From: Oscillibacter sp.
GTDB lineage: Bacteria > Bacillota > Clostridia > Oscillospirales > Oscillospiraceae
Direction of reading: 5' to 3'
DNA length: 45,407 bases
Assembly (NCBI RefSeq): GCF_028693505.1
Contig: NZ_JAQUVF010000020.1
Location: 1-45,407 of the forward strand
The notes under the pieces were generated by a model. It did not search any database and had not been told where the DNA came from. It worked only from the letters and a program-made list of their open reading frames with translations. Position numbers and translations under genes: made by a program. Below are positions 1 through 7,795 of this stretch, one piece after another; within the stretch, counting starts at the first letter, position 1, and each line of letters starts with the position of its first letter.

Positions 1-48
1 GATTTATTTTTGTATGCAAAAATAAAAGGCTTTCGAAAGATGTCAAGT

Positions 49-266
49 GGCAAACTAAATTACAAATCTTATCAATTTTCCTACGGAAAGAAAATTGGTG
101 AGGTTTGTAATTTAGGCAAACTCTTGAGATCGTCCTCCATGGTGACGATCTCGGCGAGCCGGGGACCAGTGCGCACACTGGTTTTAGGCTGCGCCAGCCG
201 ATGCAGTAACGTTTAGGTCTATCGTCCCCAGCAGGATAAGAAGAAGCCGGAGCTTTCGCCCCGGCT
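49..266 (+). other. Gene-free run of hairpins, possible structured RNA
   Basis: No convincing coding sequence lies in 1-336. Instead there are successive hairpins. A 26-bp helix (55-80 with 90-115) has 23 Watson-Crick and 3 G-U pairs when read on the plus strand; the same three positions would be A-C mismatches on the minus strand, so plus-strand RNA is favoured. Further stems are 126-134/144-152, 166-171/176-181, 187-191/195-199, a closing stem 161-165/225-229, and 245-250/261-266. I could not match this to tmRNA, 6S, SRP, RNase P or a riboswitch class I know. It may also be the tail of something starting left of the window. Confidence 0.35.
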
Positions 267-337
267 ATACTTTACCATATTTCTGGTAATTGTCCAAATT
301 CTTCTTGACATTTGTCCCCGGAATTCGGAATCCGGGC

Positions 338-378
338 AAAAGCAGCCCCCCGAGCCGTGAATACACGGCTCGGGGGGC
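338..378 (-). terminator. Intrinsic terminator of the SLH-like gene
   Basis: A perfect 15-bp GC-rich stem (345-359 with 364-378, loop AATA) lies just past the stop codon of the minus-strand gene. Read on the minus strand it is followed by TGCTTTT. Confidence 0.75.
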
Positions 379-392
379 GTATTGATGCTCTC

Positions 393-1376
393 TCAGTTCA
401 GAAAGTCAAAGATACCGCCGGGCTTTTCTCCATCCAGCAGGGTCTTTGCGGCAGACAGCATTTCCGCCGCGTCCGCCCGGGTGACGGACTCCTCCAGCCC
501 CTCACTGCCAAAGCTTCCGGCAGAAAGCACGCTGACCGCTTCCATGTTGCCCACGGCCTGCGCCGCCCAGGAGGGCACCGCTTGCCGGTCCGCATACCAC
601 ACGTTCAAATCCACGTCGCCCAGATTCAAAACCCGGTCCAGCACGGTGGCGGCCTCGCTGAACGTAATGGTATTTTCTCCCTGGAACGCCACGCCGTCGG
701 CGGTGGTCTTGCCCTGCACGATTCCATCCGTCACACCGGCTGCGGCATAGGCCTTCGCCCAGGTGGGAATGCTCTCATCGTCGCAAAAGCCGGTCATGGT
801 GACGGCGGAGACATCTCTGCCGGCAGTCTCCATCGCCATGGCCAGAAACTCGCTGCGGGACACGGTGGCGTCGGGTTCAAAGTAGAACTTCTCCCCGATC
901 TTCGTTCCGGTAAAAATACCGGCTTCCGCCAAGTGCTGCGCGGCGGCAGCGGCGGTGCTGCCCTCCGTGTCGGCGTAGGTGACGCCGGACTTGGTCTTTT
1001 CGATGGTGACAGTCACCGTGGCGGGCAGGGACGCATTCCCGGCGCTGTCACTGGCCGCATAGGTGAAGCTGTCGCCGCCGGAGGCGCCGTTTTTAGGCGT
1101 ATACGTGAAATTCACGCCGTCCACCGCCACCGCGCCCTTTTTCGGCTGGTCCACCACGGCGAAGGTAATGTCATCCCCCTCGCTGTCGCTGGCCAGGAAT
1201 TGGGCCTTGTAAGGGATGTTGCGATAGGTGCTGATCTCGATGTCCCGGGCCACGGGAGCGCCCGCTGCCGTCTGGGGAGCCGCTTTTTTGCCGAACAGAG
1301 CCGAGGCGCTGCCGCTGAGGACCAGAGCCGCCGCCAACGCCAGAGCGGCCGCGCGTTTGATGGTAAGTTGTTTCAA
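393..1376 (-). CDS. Exported Ig-like/cadherin-like and SLH-domain protein
   Basis: This is probably a secreted, cell-wall-associated surface protein. The favoured start is TTG at 1376, which has GAGGAGG about ten bases upstream and gives 327 residues beginning with a lysine/arginine-rich n-region, a hydrophobic stretch and an ASA-type cleavage site. An ATG further upstream (1442) would place charged residues before the signal peptide and lacks a good ribosome binding site. After the signal come about 100 residues of a cadherin-like/Big-type beta domain (motifs DSEGDDITFAVVDQP and GGDSFTYAASDSAGN), then two or three degenerate S-layer-homology repeats (for example SRSEFLAMAMETAGRD, TRADAAEMLSAAK). 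SLH repeats usually bind secondary wall polymer. The ligand is unknown. It is monocistronic, between two terminators. Confidence 0.7.
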   Translation of the reverse strand: MKQLTIKRAAALALAAALVLSGSASALFGKKAAPQTAAGAPVARDIEISTYRNIPYKAQFLASDSEGDDITFAVVDQPKKGAVAVDGVNFTYTPKNGASGGDSFTYAASDSAGNASLPATVTVTIEKTKSGVTYADTEGSTAAAAAQHLAEAGIFTGTKIGEKFYFEPDATVSRSEFLAMAMETAGRDVSAVTMTGFCDDESIPTWAKAYAAAGVTDGIVQGKTTADGVAFQGENTITFSEAATVLDRVLNLGDVDLNVWYADRQAVPSWAAQAVGNMEAVSVLSAGSFGSEGLEESVTRADAAEMLSAAKTLLDGEKPGGIFDFLN

Positions 1377-1438
1377 GGCGATCGAACCTCCTCGATATTT
1401 TGGTACAGGAGTAGTGTTTTCCCACTCGCCGGAATTAT

Positions 1439-1470
1439 ACAAAAAAGCAGCCGGGTTTCCGGCTGCTTTT
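1439..1470 (-). terminator. Intrinsic terminator of rodA-like gene
   Basis: A 12-bp stem (1443-1454 with 1459-1470, loop GTTT) reads on the minus strand into GCTTTTTTG, ten bases past the stop codon of the RodA-like gene. Confidence 0.75.
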
Positions 1471-1479
1471 CAACTTTAT

Positions 1480-2646
1480 TTATCGCAGGAGCCTTCCCGG
1501 CCTTCTCATGGCGGGCAGTCGCTTTTTGATGCCGGACACAATGCCCATAGCCATGAACAGCGTGACGATGGAAGAACCGCCATAGCTGAAAAACGGCAGG
1601 GTGATCCCGATGACCGGCATCACAAAAAGGCACATCCCGATGTTGACGGCGGTCTGGAAGATCAGCATGGCGGCCATGCCCACACAAACATAGCAGTGGA
1701 AGGGCGTCTGCGCGTTTTTTGCCACCAGCAGCACCCGCACGATCACCGCCGTGAGCAGCGCTATGATGACAAGGCAGCCAAGCATCCCCAGCTCCTCCCC
1801 CGCCACGGAGAAAATAAAGTCCGTCCACCGGGCCGGCAGCGACGTGCCGTAGCTGCTCTGGGTCTGGGTGCCGTGCAGATACCCCTGCCCGAACAACCCG
1901 CCGGACCCCAGCGTCAAAAGGCTTCGGGTCTGCTGCCACCCCGCGTCCAGCGGCTGATAGGTGTGGTCAAACAAAACGATGAACCGGTCCCGCATATGCG
2001 TGGGCAGCAGCTGAAGCTGCCACGCCGCCGCCACCGCCGCGCCGCTGCCCAAGAGCATCAGCGCGAACCAGCGCAGGGCATAGCCCGCCACAAACGCCAT
2101 GCAAAAGAAGATGAACAAAAACACCAGCCCGTTGCCCATGTCGCTGGAGACGACGAAATACAATCCGCAAAGGGCCACGGCATGTCCCGCCGTGAACGCA
2201 AAGGACCCCATGGAACGAAGGTCTCGCTTTTCCTCCCGCAGCCATTCCAGCTGCTTGGCCAAAAGCAACACAAAGGTGATTTTCACCACCTCCGCCGGTC
2301 CGATGCTGACGGGGATTCCGGGAAACCGCAGCCACGCCCGGTTGCCGCCCACGGCTTTTCCAAGGGGCGTGCGCAGCAGCAGAATAAACCCCACGTTAAA
2401 GGCCAGTATCCATCTCCACTTCTTCATCACAACTTCCAGATCCACCATGGAAAGCGCGATATACACGCAAATGCCCAGCGCCAGCGCCGCCGACTGAATG
2501 ATCACGTAGCGGTTGTCCCCCTTATACCGGGTGGCGCTGAAGATCAGGACAATGCCAAACACCGTGGACGCGCAGCACAGACCCAGCAGCACCAGATCGG
2601 CCTGCTGGAAAAAATCCGCCAGAATTGCTTTTAGACGATTCAACAT
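1480..2646 (-). CDS. rodA: FtsW/RodA/SpoVE family peptidoglycan polymerase
   Basis: A multi-pass membrane SEDS protein of 388 residues. Family members polymerise lipid II into glycan strands with a partner class B penicillin-binding protein. Signatures seen: an N-terminal FSATRY segment, the extracytoplasmic WTDFIFSVAGEE stretch (RodA members have a similar TDFIFAxxGEE), and the C-terminal ITLPFFSYGGSS signature followed by the last helix. I count about ten hydrophobic segments. The usual QPD of RodA is replaced by SSDMG. Start ATG 2646 is chosen because GAAAGG lies upstream and the preceding in-frame residues look non-coding. RodA is preferred to FtsW from HGTQTQ and the TDFIF context, but the exact paralogue is uncertain. 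It is expressed divergently from tsaE. Confidence 0.85.
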   Translation of the reverse strand: MLNRLKAILADFFQQADLVLLGLCCASTVFGIVLIFSATRYKGDNRYVIIQSAALALGICVYIALSMVDLEVVMKKWRWILAFNVGFILLLRTPLGKAVGGNRAWLRFPGIPVSIGPAEVVKITFVLLLAKQLEWLREEKRDLRSMGSFAFTAGHAVALCGLYFVVSSDMGNGLVFLFIFFCMAFVAGYALRWFALMLLGSGAAVAAAWQLQLLPTHMRDRFIVLFDHTYQPLDAGWQQTRSLLTLGSGGLFGQGYLHGTQTQSSYGTSLPARWTDFIFSVAGEELGMLGCLVIIALLTAVIVRVLLVAKNAQTPFHCYVCVGMAAMLIFQTAVNIGMCLFVMPVIGITLPFFSYGGSSIVTLFMAMGIVSGIKKRLPAMRRPGRLLR

Positions 2647-2688
2647 AGGGAGACAGCCTTTCTCAAATGGGCAGAATACAACAGATGA

Positions 2689-2717
2689 AGTATACCACAA
2701 ACAGAAAACTGTGTAAA
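2689..2717 (-). promoter_or_regulatory. Promoter of rodA-like gene
   Basis: Minus-strand TTTACA (2712-2717), 17-bp spacer, TATACT (2689-2694). The hexamers and spacing match those of the divergent tsaE promoter. Confidence 0.65.
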
Positions 2718-2732
2718 CGTCGCAAATTTCTT

Positions 2733-2761
2733 TTTACAGTTTGTTCAAACTGTGATATACT
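2733..2761 (+). promoter_or_regulatory. Promoter of tsaE-tsaB-upp with palindrome in spacer
   Basis: TTTACA (2733-2738), 17-bp spacer, TATACT (2756-2761). The palindrome CAGTTTG-TT-CAAACTG (2737-2752) fills the spacer and could be an operator. Confidence 0.65.
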
Positions 2762-2805
2762 ATCTGCGGCAATTTTGTAACTTGCGGAAAGGCAATGATG
2801 CGTTT

Positions 2806-3237
2806 ATGGAAGTTCTCTCCCACAGCGAAGCGGAGACGGAAGCGCTGGGCGCCCGTCTGGCCGCAAGTCTCGCCCCCGGCGCGGTGGTGGCCTATCGAGG
2901 GGGGCTCGGCATGGGGAAAACCGCCTTTACCCGGGGCCTTGCAAAGGGTCTTGGATACACCGGGCGGGTCACCAGTCCCACCTTCACCATCGTCAACGAA
3001 TACGAGGGCGGCCGCCTGCCCCTGTTCCACTTTGACATGTACCGTCTGCCGGACGAGGACGCCCTGTTCGACATCGGATGGGACGAGTATTTAAGCCGTG
3101 GCGGCGTCTGTGCCGTGGAATGGAGCGAGCAGGTGACCCCGGCGCTGCCCGCTGAAACCGTCTATGTCACCATTGCCCGCGCTCCCGCAGCGGACGACGG
3201 GCGCATCATCACCGTGGAAGGAGCGGATCTCCCATGA
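2806..3237 (+). CDS. tsaE: tRNA threonylcarbamoyladenosine biosynthesis ATPase TsaE
   Basis: TsaE is the ATPase that works with TsaB and TsaD to make the t6A37 modification of ANN-decoding tRNAs in the cytoplasm. The 143-residue protein carries a P-loop (GGLGMGKTAFTRGLAKGLG) near residue 33, then SPTFTIVNEYEGG and LFHFDMYRL, both typical of the family. ATG 2806 is the only start giving a normal length; a GGAAAGG lies 13 bases upstream. It overlaps tsaB by four bases (ATGA), indicating translational coupling. The usual operon partner tsaD is not in the window. Confidence 0.93.
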   Translation: MEVLSHSEAETEALGARLAASLAPGAVVAYRGGLGMGKTAFTRGLAKGLGYTGRVTSPTFTIVNEYEGGRLPLFHFDMYRLPDEDALFDIGWDEYLSRGGVCAVEWSEQVTPALPAETVYVTIARAPAADDGRIITVEGADLP

Positions 3238-3923
3238 GAATACTTGCCCTGGAGACCTCGGCCAAGGCCGTCTCCGCCGCCGTGACGGAGGACGGAAAGG
3301 TCCTTGCCAGCGGCTATCAGGACACCGGACTGACCCACAGCCGCACCCTGATGCCCATTGTGGAGCATCTGCTGAAAAACACAGAGCTTACCGTCGGGGA
3401 CTGCGACGCCATCGCGGTGGCCGTCGGGCCCGGGTCCTTTACCGGCATCCGCATCGGCGTCTCCGCCGCCAAGGGTCTTGCCTTTGCCGCGGACAAGCCC
3501 GCCGTGGGCGTTTCCACACTGGCCGCCATGGCCCGAAACGTCTCCTTTGCGGACGGCTTGATCCTCTGCGCCATGGACGCCCGCCGCGAGCAGATCTACA
3601 ACGCCATCTTCGAATCCCAAAACGGTCGCCTCACCCGATTGACGCCGGACCGCGCCATTGCCCTTTGCGACCTCGCACAGGAGCTGCAAACCGACTCGAG
3701 AAGCAAACTTGTGGTGGGGGACGGCGCCGCGCTGTGCCTTCGCCACCTTGCCGCCGCCGGGATCGCGTGTCATCTGGCACCGCCCCACCTGCTCATGCAA
3801 AACGCGGTGTCTGTCGCGCTGGAAGCGGAGCAGTTGGCCGCCGAGGGCGCTCTGGTCACCGCCGACGAGCTGCAGCCCGTTTACCTCCGCCCCGTGCAGG
3901 CACAGCGCTTGCAGGAGAAATAA
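3234..3923 (+). CDS. tsaB: tRNA threonylcarbamoyladenosine biosynthesis protein TsaB
   Basis: TsaB is an inactive homologue of the TsaD ASKHA-fold enzyme and acts as its binding partner in t6A synthesis. The 229-residue protein begins MRILALETS and contains the diagnostic GPGSFTGIRIG segment, both conserved in TsaB. Length is normal. It is translationally coupled to tsaE. In many Firmicutes rimI and tsaD follow, but here the next gene is upp, 42 bases downstream with its own ribosome binding site. Confidence 0.93.
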   Translation: MRILALETSAKAVSAAVTEDGKVLASGYQDTGLTHSRTLMPIVEHLLKNTELTVGDCDAIAVAVGPGSFTGIRIGVSAAKGLAFAADKPAVGVSTLAAMARNVSFADGLILCAMDARREQIYNAIFESQNGRLTRLTPDRAIALCDLAQELQTDSRSKLVVGDGAALCLRHLAAAGIACHLAPPHLLMQNAVSVALEAEQLAAEGALVTADELQPVYLRPVQAQRLQEK

Positions 3924-3965
3924 CAAGTCTAATTTTACATTTTTTTGAGATAAAGGAGAGCAATT

Positions 3966-4598
3966 ATGAACGGAAAAGTACACATCATGGACCATCCTCT
4001 GGTCGCCCACAAAATGACCATCCTGCGGGATAAGAATACCAGCGTGAAGGACTTTCGGGAGATCGTCTCCGAAATTGGAATGCTCATCACCTACGAAGCC
4101 ACCCGCGACCTGCCTTTGACCACCAAGGAGGTGGAAACCCCCATCTGCAAAACCACCGCTCCCACCCTCAAGGGCAAGAAATTCGCCGTGGTCCCCATCC
4201 TCCGCGCGGGTCTCGGTCTGGTGGACGGCGTGCTTCAGATGGTTCCCGGCGCCCGCGTGGGCCACATTGGTATGTATCGGGACGAGGTGACGCTGGAGCC
4301 TCATGTGTACTTTTGCAAGATGCCCAAGGACATCACGGAGCGGGACATCATGATCGTGGACCCCATGCTGGCCACCGGCGGCAGCGCCGAGGCCGCCATC
4401 TCCGAAATGAAGAAGCGGGGCTGCGTCAACATCAAGCTGATGGTGCTGCTGGCCGCACCGGAGGGTATCGAGCACATTCAAAAGATTCATCCCGACGTGG
4501 ATATTTTCTGCGGCGCTGTGGACGATCACCTGAATGAAAACGGCTATATTGTGCCCGGTCTGGGCGATGCCGGCGACCGCATCTTCGGAACGAAGTAA
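3966..4598 (+). CDS. upp: Uracil phosphoribosyltransferase
   Basis: Salvages uracil: uracil + PRPP gives UMP + pyrophosphate. The 210-residue protein shows the family features: [11 protein letters not shown], the PRPP loop [13 protein letters not shown] and the C-terminal uracil-binding [13 protein letters not shown]. Start ATG 3966 has AAAGGAGAG seven bases upstream. It is the last gene of the tsaE-tsaB-upp group and ends just before a strong bidirectional terminator. Confidence 0.96.
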   Translation: MNGKVHIMDHPLVAHKMTILRDKNTSVKDFREIVSEIGMLITYEATRDLPLTTKEVETPICKTTAPTLKGKKFAVVPILRAGLGLVDGVLQMVPGARVGHIGMYRDEVTLEPHVYFCKMPKDITERDIMIVDPMLATGGSAEAAISEMKKRGCVNIKLMVLLAAPEGIEHIQKIHPDVDIFCGAVDDHLNENGYIVPGLGDAGDRIFGTK

Positions 4599-4629
4599 GA
4601 ATACCCGCATACCGGCGCTTTCCGGTTTC

Positions 4630-4667
4630 AAAAAGCGGCTGAGAATTGATTCTCAGCCGCTTTTTTA
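4630..4667. terminator. Bidirectional terminator between upp and hemolysin III
   Basis: A 14-bp stem (4633-4646 with 4649-4662), flanked by A-tract and T-tract, serves both convergent genes. Confidence 0.9.
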
Positions 4668-4673
4668 TATCGT

Positions 4674-5366
4674 TCAATAGAGGAATCGGACAATTCCAAT
4701 CCATTGCAGGGCCGCTGCGGTCAGCACAAACAGGTGCCAGACGCAGTGGTCGTACTTCCGGCTCCGGGCAAAGGGGATCATGCCCGCCGTATACACCACG
4801 CCGCCCATCAGAATGCACCAGAGCAGCGGCCGGTTGCTGCGGTAAAAGTCCGGCAGCAGCATCACGCCGCTCCACCCAATCAAAAAATACAGTGTGAAGT
4901 GCAGCGGGCGAAAGCGGCCGGGGCCAAACACCGCCACCAGCGTCACCCCCACCGCGATGACGCCCCACTGGACGCAAAACAGCGTGACACCCAGCTCTCC
5001 CCCCAGATACACCAGCAGGAGCGGTGCGAAGGTGCCGCCGATGAGCAGATAGATGGAGGTATAGTCAAACCTGCGCAAAAGCCGCTTGACGCCGGAGCGC
5101 GCGGGCATGGCGTGATAGAGGCAGCTGGAGAGCATCATGAAGATCATGCTCCCGCCGTACACGCAGGCGGCCAGCACCGCCGGACCGTCCGGCGCCTTCG
5201 CCAGCAGCACCGTCATGGCCGCCACTGCCAGAACCGCGCCCGCCCCATGGCTCACCGCGTTGAAGATCTCTTCGCCCACCGTCAAATGAGGCGGCTCGTT
5301 CAAGGCCCGCACCCGCTCTTTTCGCTCCGCCCGGGCATATTGTTTTGCTGAAAAGGAAGCTTCCAT
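4674..5366 (-). CDS. Hemolysin III/YqfA family (PAQR-like) membrane protein, copy A
   Basis: A 230-residue protein with about seven transmembrane segments. The name is historical; family members are PAQR-type membrane proteins thought to be metal-dependent hydrolases or to affect membrane lipid state. Visible hallmarks are the N-terminal FNAVSHGAGA, LYHAMPA followed by RRFDYTSIYLLIGGTFAP, and the C-terminal HCVWHLFVL, which supply the conserved Ser, Asp and His residues. It has an extra charged N-terminal tail of about 28 residues compared with its neighbour. GGGAGG lies upstream of ATG 5366. It sits 14 bases downstream of copy B and is probably co-transcribed. Confidence 0.85.
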   Translation of the reverse strand: MEASFSAKQYARAERKERVRALNEPPHLTVGEEIFNAVSHGAGAVLAVAAMTVLLAKAPDGPAVLAACVYGGSMIFMMLSSCLYHAMPARSGVKRLLRRFDYTSIYLLIGGTFAPLLLVYLGGELGVTLFCVQWGVIAVGVTLVAVFGPGRFRPLHFTLYFLIGWSGVMLLPDFYRSNRPLLWCILMGGVVYTAGMIPFARSRKYDHCVWHLFVLTAAALQWIGIVRFLY

Positions 5367-5380
5367 TCCGTTCTCCTCCC

Positions 5381-6040
5381 TTATAATACGTAAAAATAAA
5401 CGGCCAGATAGTGAAAGAAGGACCCGGCCAGAATCAGCACATGAAAAATTTCATGGAACATCCACGCCGGGGAAAAATTCGGCTTTTTGATCGCGTACAG
5501 CACCGCGCCCACGGAGTAGCACACGCCGCCCAGCGCCACCAGCGCAAGGCAGGCGGTCCCCACGGCGGCAAAATCCCGCCAGACAAACAGCACCGCCCAG
5601 CCCATCACAAGGTACACCGCCGTGGAGAGAATTCGCGGCGCGTTGATCCACAGCAGCTTCACCAGCGTGCCGCCAATGGCCACCGCCCACAGCAGCAGGC
5701 AAAATTGCAGTCCCTTGGGCTGGGGCAGCAGCACGATGGAAAACGGCGTGTAGCTGCCGGCGATGAGCACATAGATCATGCTGTGGTCCAGCTTCCGCAA
5801 TCGGCGCTTCACGCCGCCGCTATTGGCATTGCCGGGATAAAAGTGGTAAACGGAGCTGGCGGTATACAGCGCCAGCATGGAAAAGCAAAAACACATGGCG
5901 GAGGCCAGCGCCGCCGTGGACGCCCCCGCCTGCACCGCCCTTGCCAAAAACAACACGCCGCCAAGAAGCGCCGCTGCGGCTCCGATGGCGTGGGTGCCGC
6001 AGCTCACCGGGTCTTGCGCGTGGGTAAAGAAATTTTGCAT
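5381..6040 (-). CDS. Hemolysin III/YqfA family (PAQR-like) membrane protein, copy B
   Basis: A 219-residue paralogue of the next gene with the same order of motifs: SCGTHAIGAA, VYHFYPGN, RKLDHSMIYVLIAGSYTPF and HEIFHVLILAG. The spaced histidines near the C terminus are the presumed metal ligands of the family. ATG 6040 is preferred because GGGAGAGG lies upstream; earlier in-frame residues (to 6085) look spurious. The two copies differ clearly in sequence, so the duplication is not recent. Confidence 0.85.
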   Translation of the reverse strand: MQNFFTHAQDPVSCGTHAIGAAAALLGGVLFLARAVQAGASTAALASAMCFCFSMLALYTASSVYHFYPGNANSGGVKRRLRKLDHSMIYVLIAGSYTPFSIVLLPQPKGLQFCLLLWAVAIGGTLVKLLWINAPRILSTAVYLVMGWAVLFVWRDFAAVGTACLALVALGGVCYSVGAVLYAIKKPNFSPAWMFHEIFHVLILAGSFFHYLAVYFYVL

Positions 6041-6105
6041 GAGTGCCCTCTCCCTGTATCGCAGAAATCGTTCTGTCAATATCATGTAATCTAGTTTCGT
6101 ATACT

Positions 6106-6134
6106 ATATTACACGGTTTGATCGTCGATTTCAA
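6106..6134 (-). promoter_or_regulatory. Promoter of the hemolysin III pair
   Basis: Minus-strand TTGAAA (6129-6134), 17-bp spacer, TAATAT (6106-6111). Confidence 0.55.
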
Positions 6135-6177
6135 GTAGCATTTGCAAGTTTTCCTGTCCGATACGGAGAAAAAATTG

Positions 6178-6209
6178 ACAAAAAAAGAGGGCGCCTACGC
6201 GCCCTCTTT
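6178..6209 (-). terminator. Intrinsic terminator of AGCS symporter gene
   Basis: An 11-bp stem (6184-6194 with 6199-6209) reads on the minus strand into a run of seven T residues. Confidence 0.85.
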
Positions 6210-6211
6210 GG

Positions 6212-7609
6212 TCAGTTCCAAAATTCCGTTTGATCTCGCAGTCCGATGTCGGCCGCCTGGAACACCGGGTCCTTCCCCTGCCGCTTCTGGGAAACGTAAT
6301 CGCGAAGCGCCAGCAGCGCGGGCTTTGACAGCAGAAGGATGGCCGGCAGATTGATGAGCGTCATGGCGCCCATGGTCACGTCCGCCGTGTCCCACACCAG
6401 AGAAAAATCCAGCTGCGCGCCCTGAAACACGATCAGCACCGCGACAAGGCGAAAGAGCGTCATCTCCCAGCGTCGGGCATCCCGGCGCAGCAGATACTGG
6501 AGGTTGCTCTCGCAGTAGTAGTAATTGCCGAGAATGGTGGTAAAGGCGAAGAGGAGCGTTGCGCCGGTGATGAACCAATGGCCCGCAGTGCCAAAGGTGC
6601 TTGCCAGCGCCGTCTGGACATAGGGCACGCCCTTGAGCGCGGGCGTGGGCGCCACGCCGGAGCAAAGGCACAAAAAGGCGGTGGCGGTGCAGATGACCAG
6701 CGTGTCCAGAAACACCGAGAGCATCTGGGCCAGTCCCTGCTTCACGGGATGGGAGACCGACGCAGCCGCCGCCGCATTGGGCGCGGACCCTACGCCCGCC
6801 TCGTTGGAAAAGAGGCCGCGCTTGATGCCGTGCATCATGGCGGAGCCGGTAAACCCACCGAAAATCGCCTGAAAATCGAAAGCATTTTGGAAAATAGCCG
6901 CAATCACGCTGGGCAGCAGGCGAATGTGCATCGCAATCATGATAAGCGCCACCAGCACGTAAGCTCCGCCCATCAGCGGCACGAGGATGCTGGTGACTTT
7001 GGACAGTCGCTCTCCGCCGCCAAAAATGCATACGGCGGTCACCACCGCCAGTATACCGCCCACCACGAAAGGCGTGCGGAGGGAGAACCATTCGTATCTG
7101 GAAAAGGCGTCCACCAGATTGAAGGAGGCCACCATATTAAAGCCCACAAGATACGTCACCAGCAGGCACACGGAAAAGACCGCCGCCAAAGTGCGGCTGC
7201 CCAGCGCCCGCTCGATATAGTACGCGGGTCCGCCCCGGCTGCCGCCGTGTCCGTCCCGGACCTTGTAGATCTGGGCCAGCGTGCTTTCAATAAAGGCGGA
7301 CGCACCGCCCAGCAGCGCCACCACCCACATCCAAAACACCGCGCCCACGCCGCCCATGCAGATGGCGATGGACACGCCCGCGATGTTGCCGGTCCCCACC
7401 CGGGAGGCCGTGGAGATCATCAGGGCCTGAAAGGAGGACACGCCGTCTCCGTGGGTTTTCTCCCGCAATACCCGAAACGCCTCTCCAAAGAGACGAATCT
7501 GCACAAAGCGGGTGCGCAGTGTGAAATACAATCCCGCCGCCAGCAGCAGGATCACTAAAATATAGGTATACAGCCAGTTGCTCAGGGTGGATATCAACTC
7601 CGCGACCAT
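6212..7609 (-). CDS. Sodium:alanine/glycine symporter, AGCS family
   Basis: A 465-residue inner-membrane symporter importing a small amino acid (alanine or glycine) with Na+. The family signature GTGNIAGVSIAI is present, as are a long N-terminal region with FQALMISTASRVG, the FSNEAGVGSAPNA motif and about ten to eleven hydrophobic helices. ATG 7609 has AGGAAG upstream; an upstream in-frame ATG (7741) would add 44 polar residues and is rejected. It is divergent from ssnA. If the neighbouring block does degrade purines, glycine transport would be metabolically relevant, but that is only context. Confidence 0.9.
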   Translation of the reverse strand: MVAELISTLSNWLYTYILVILLLAAGLYFTLRTRFVQIRLFGEAFRVLREKTHGDGVSSFQALMISTASRVGTGNIAGVSIAICMGGVGAVFWMWVVALLGGASAFIESTLAQIYKVRDGHGGSRGGPAYYIERALGSRTLAAVFSVCLLVTYLVGFNMVASFNLVDAFSRYEWFSLRTPFVVGGILAVVTAVCIFGGGERLSKVTSILVPLMGGAYVLVALIMIAMHIRLLPSVIAAIFQNAFDFQAIFGGFTGSAMMHGIKRGLFSNEAGVGSAPNAAAAASVSHPVKQGLAQMLSVFLDTLVICTATAFLCLCSGVAPTPALKGVPYVQTALASTFGTAGHWFITGATLLFAFTTILGNYYYCESNLQYLLRRDARRWEMTLFRLVAVLIVFQGAQLDFSLVWDTADVTMGAMTLINLPAILLLSKPALLALRDYVSQKRQGKDPVFQAADIGLRDQTEFWN

Positions 7610-7642
7610 CTCATTCTTCCTTTCCTCTTTTAAAGCCTGTTC

Positions 7643-7672
7643 AGCATAGCAGAAGGTTGTCCCTCTTGTCAA
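7643..7672 (-). promoter_or_regulatory. Promoter of AGCS symporter gene
   Basis: Minus-strand consensus TTGACA (7667-7672), 18-bp spacer, TATGCT (7643-7648). A short GGGGA/TCCCC-type palindrome (about 7677-7695) lies just upstream of the -35. Confidence 0.65.
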
Positions 7673-7760
7673 TTCCAAAGGGGAAAACTTCCCCTTCCTT
7701 ATTTTGTATGCTTCCGGCGTTCTATACAAAAGCGGCCTCAAAAAATTTCAGCCGTCCCGC

Positions 7761-7789
7761 TTGCATTTTTGTCCTTTCTCCGCTACAAT
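7761..7789 (+). promoter_or_regulatory. Promoter of ssnA-ygfK
   Basis: TTGCAT (7761-7766), 17-bp spacer, TACAAT (7784-7789). Transcription would begin near 7796, leaving a leader of about 144 bases before ssnA. Confidence 0.6.
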
Positions 7790-7795
7790 AAAGAT

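Noticed and set aside
10-216. A 68-codon open frame at the left edge
   Set aside because: No ribosome binding site, no recognisable motif, and it spans the hairpins better explained as RNA structure.
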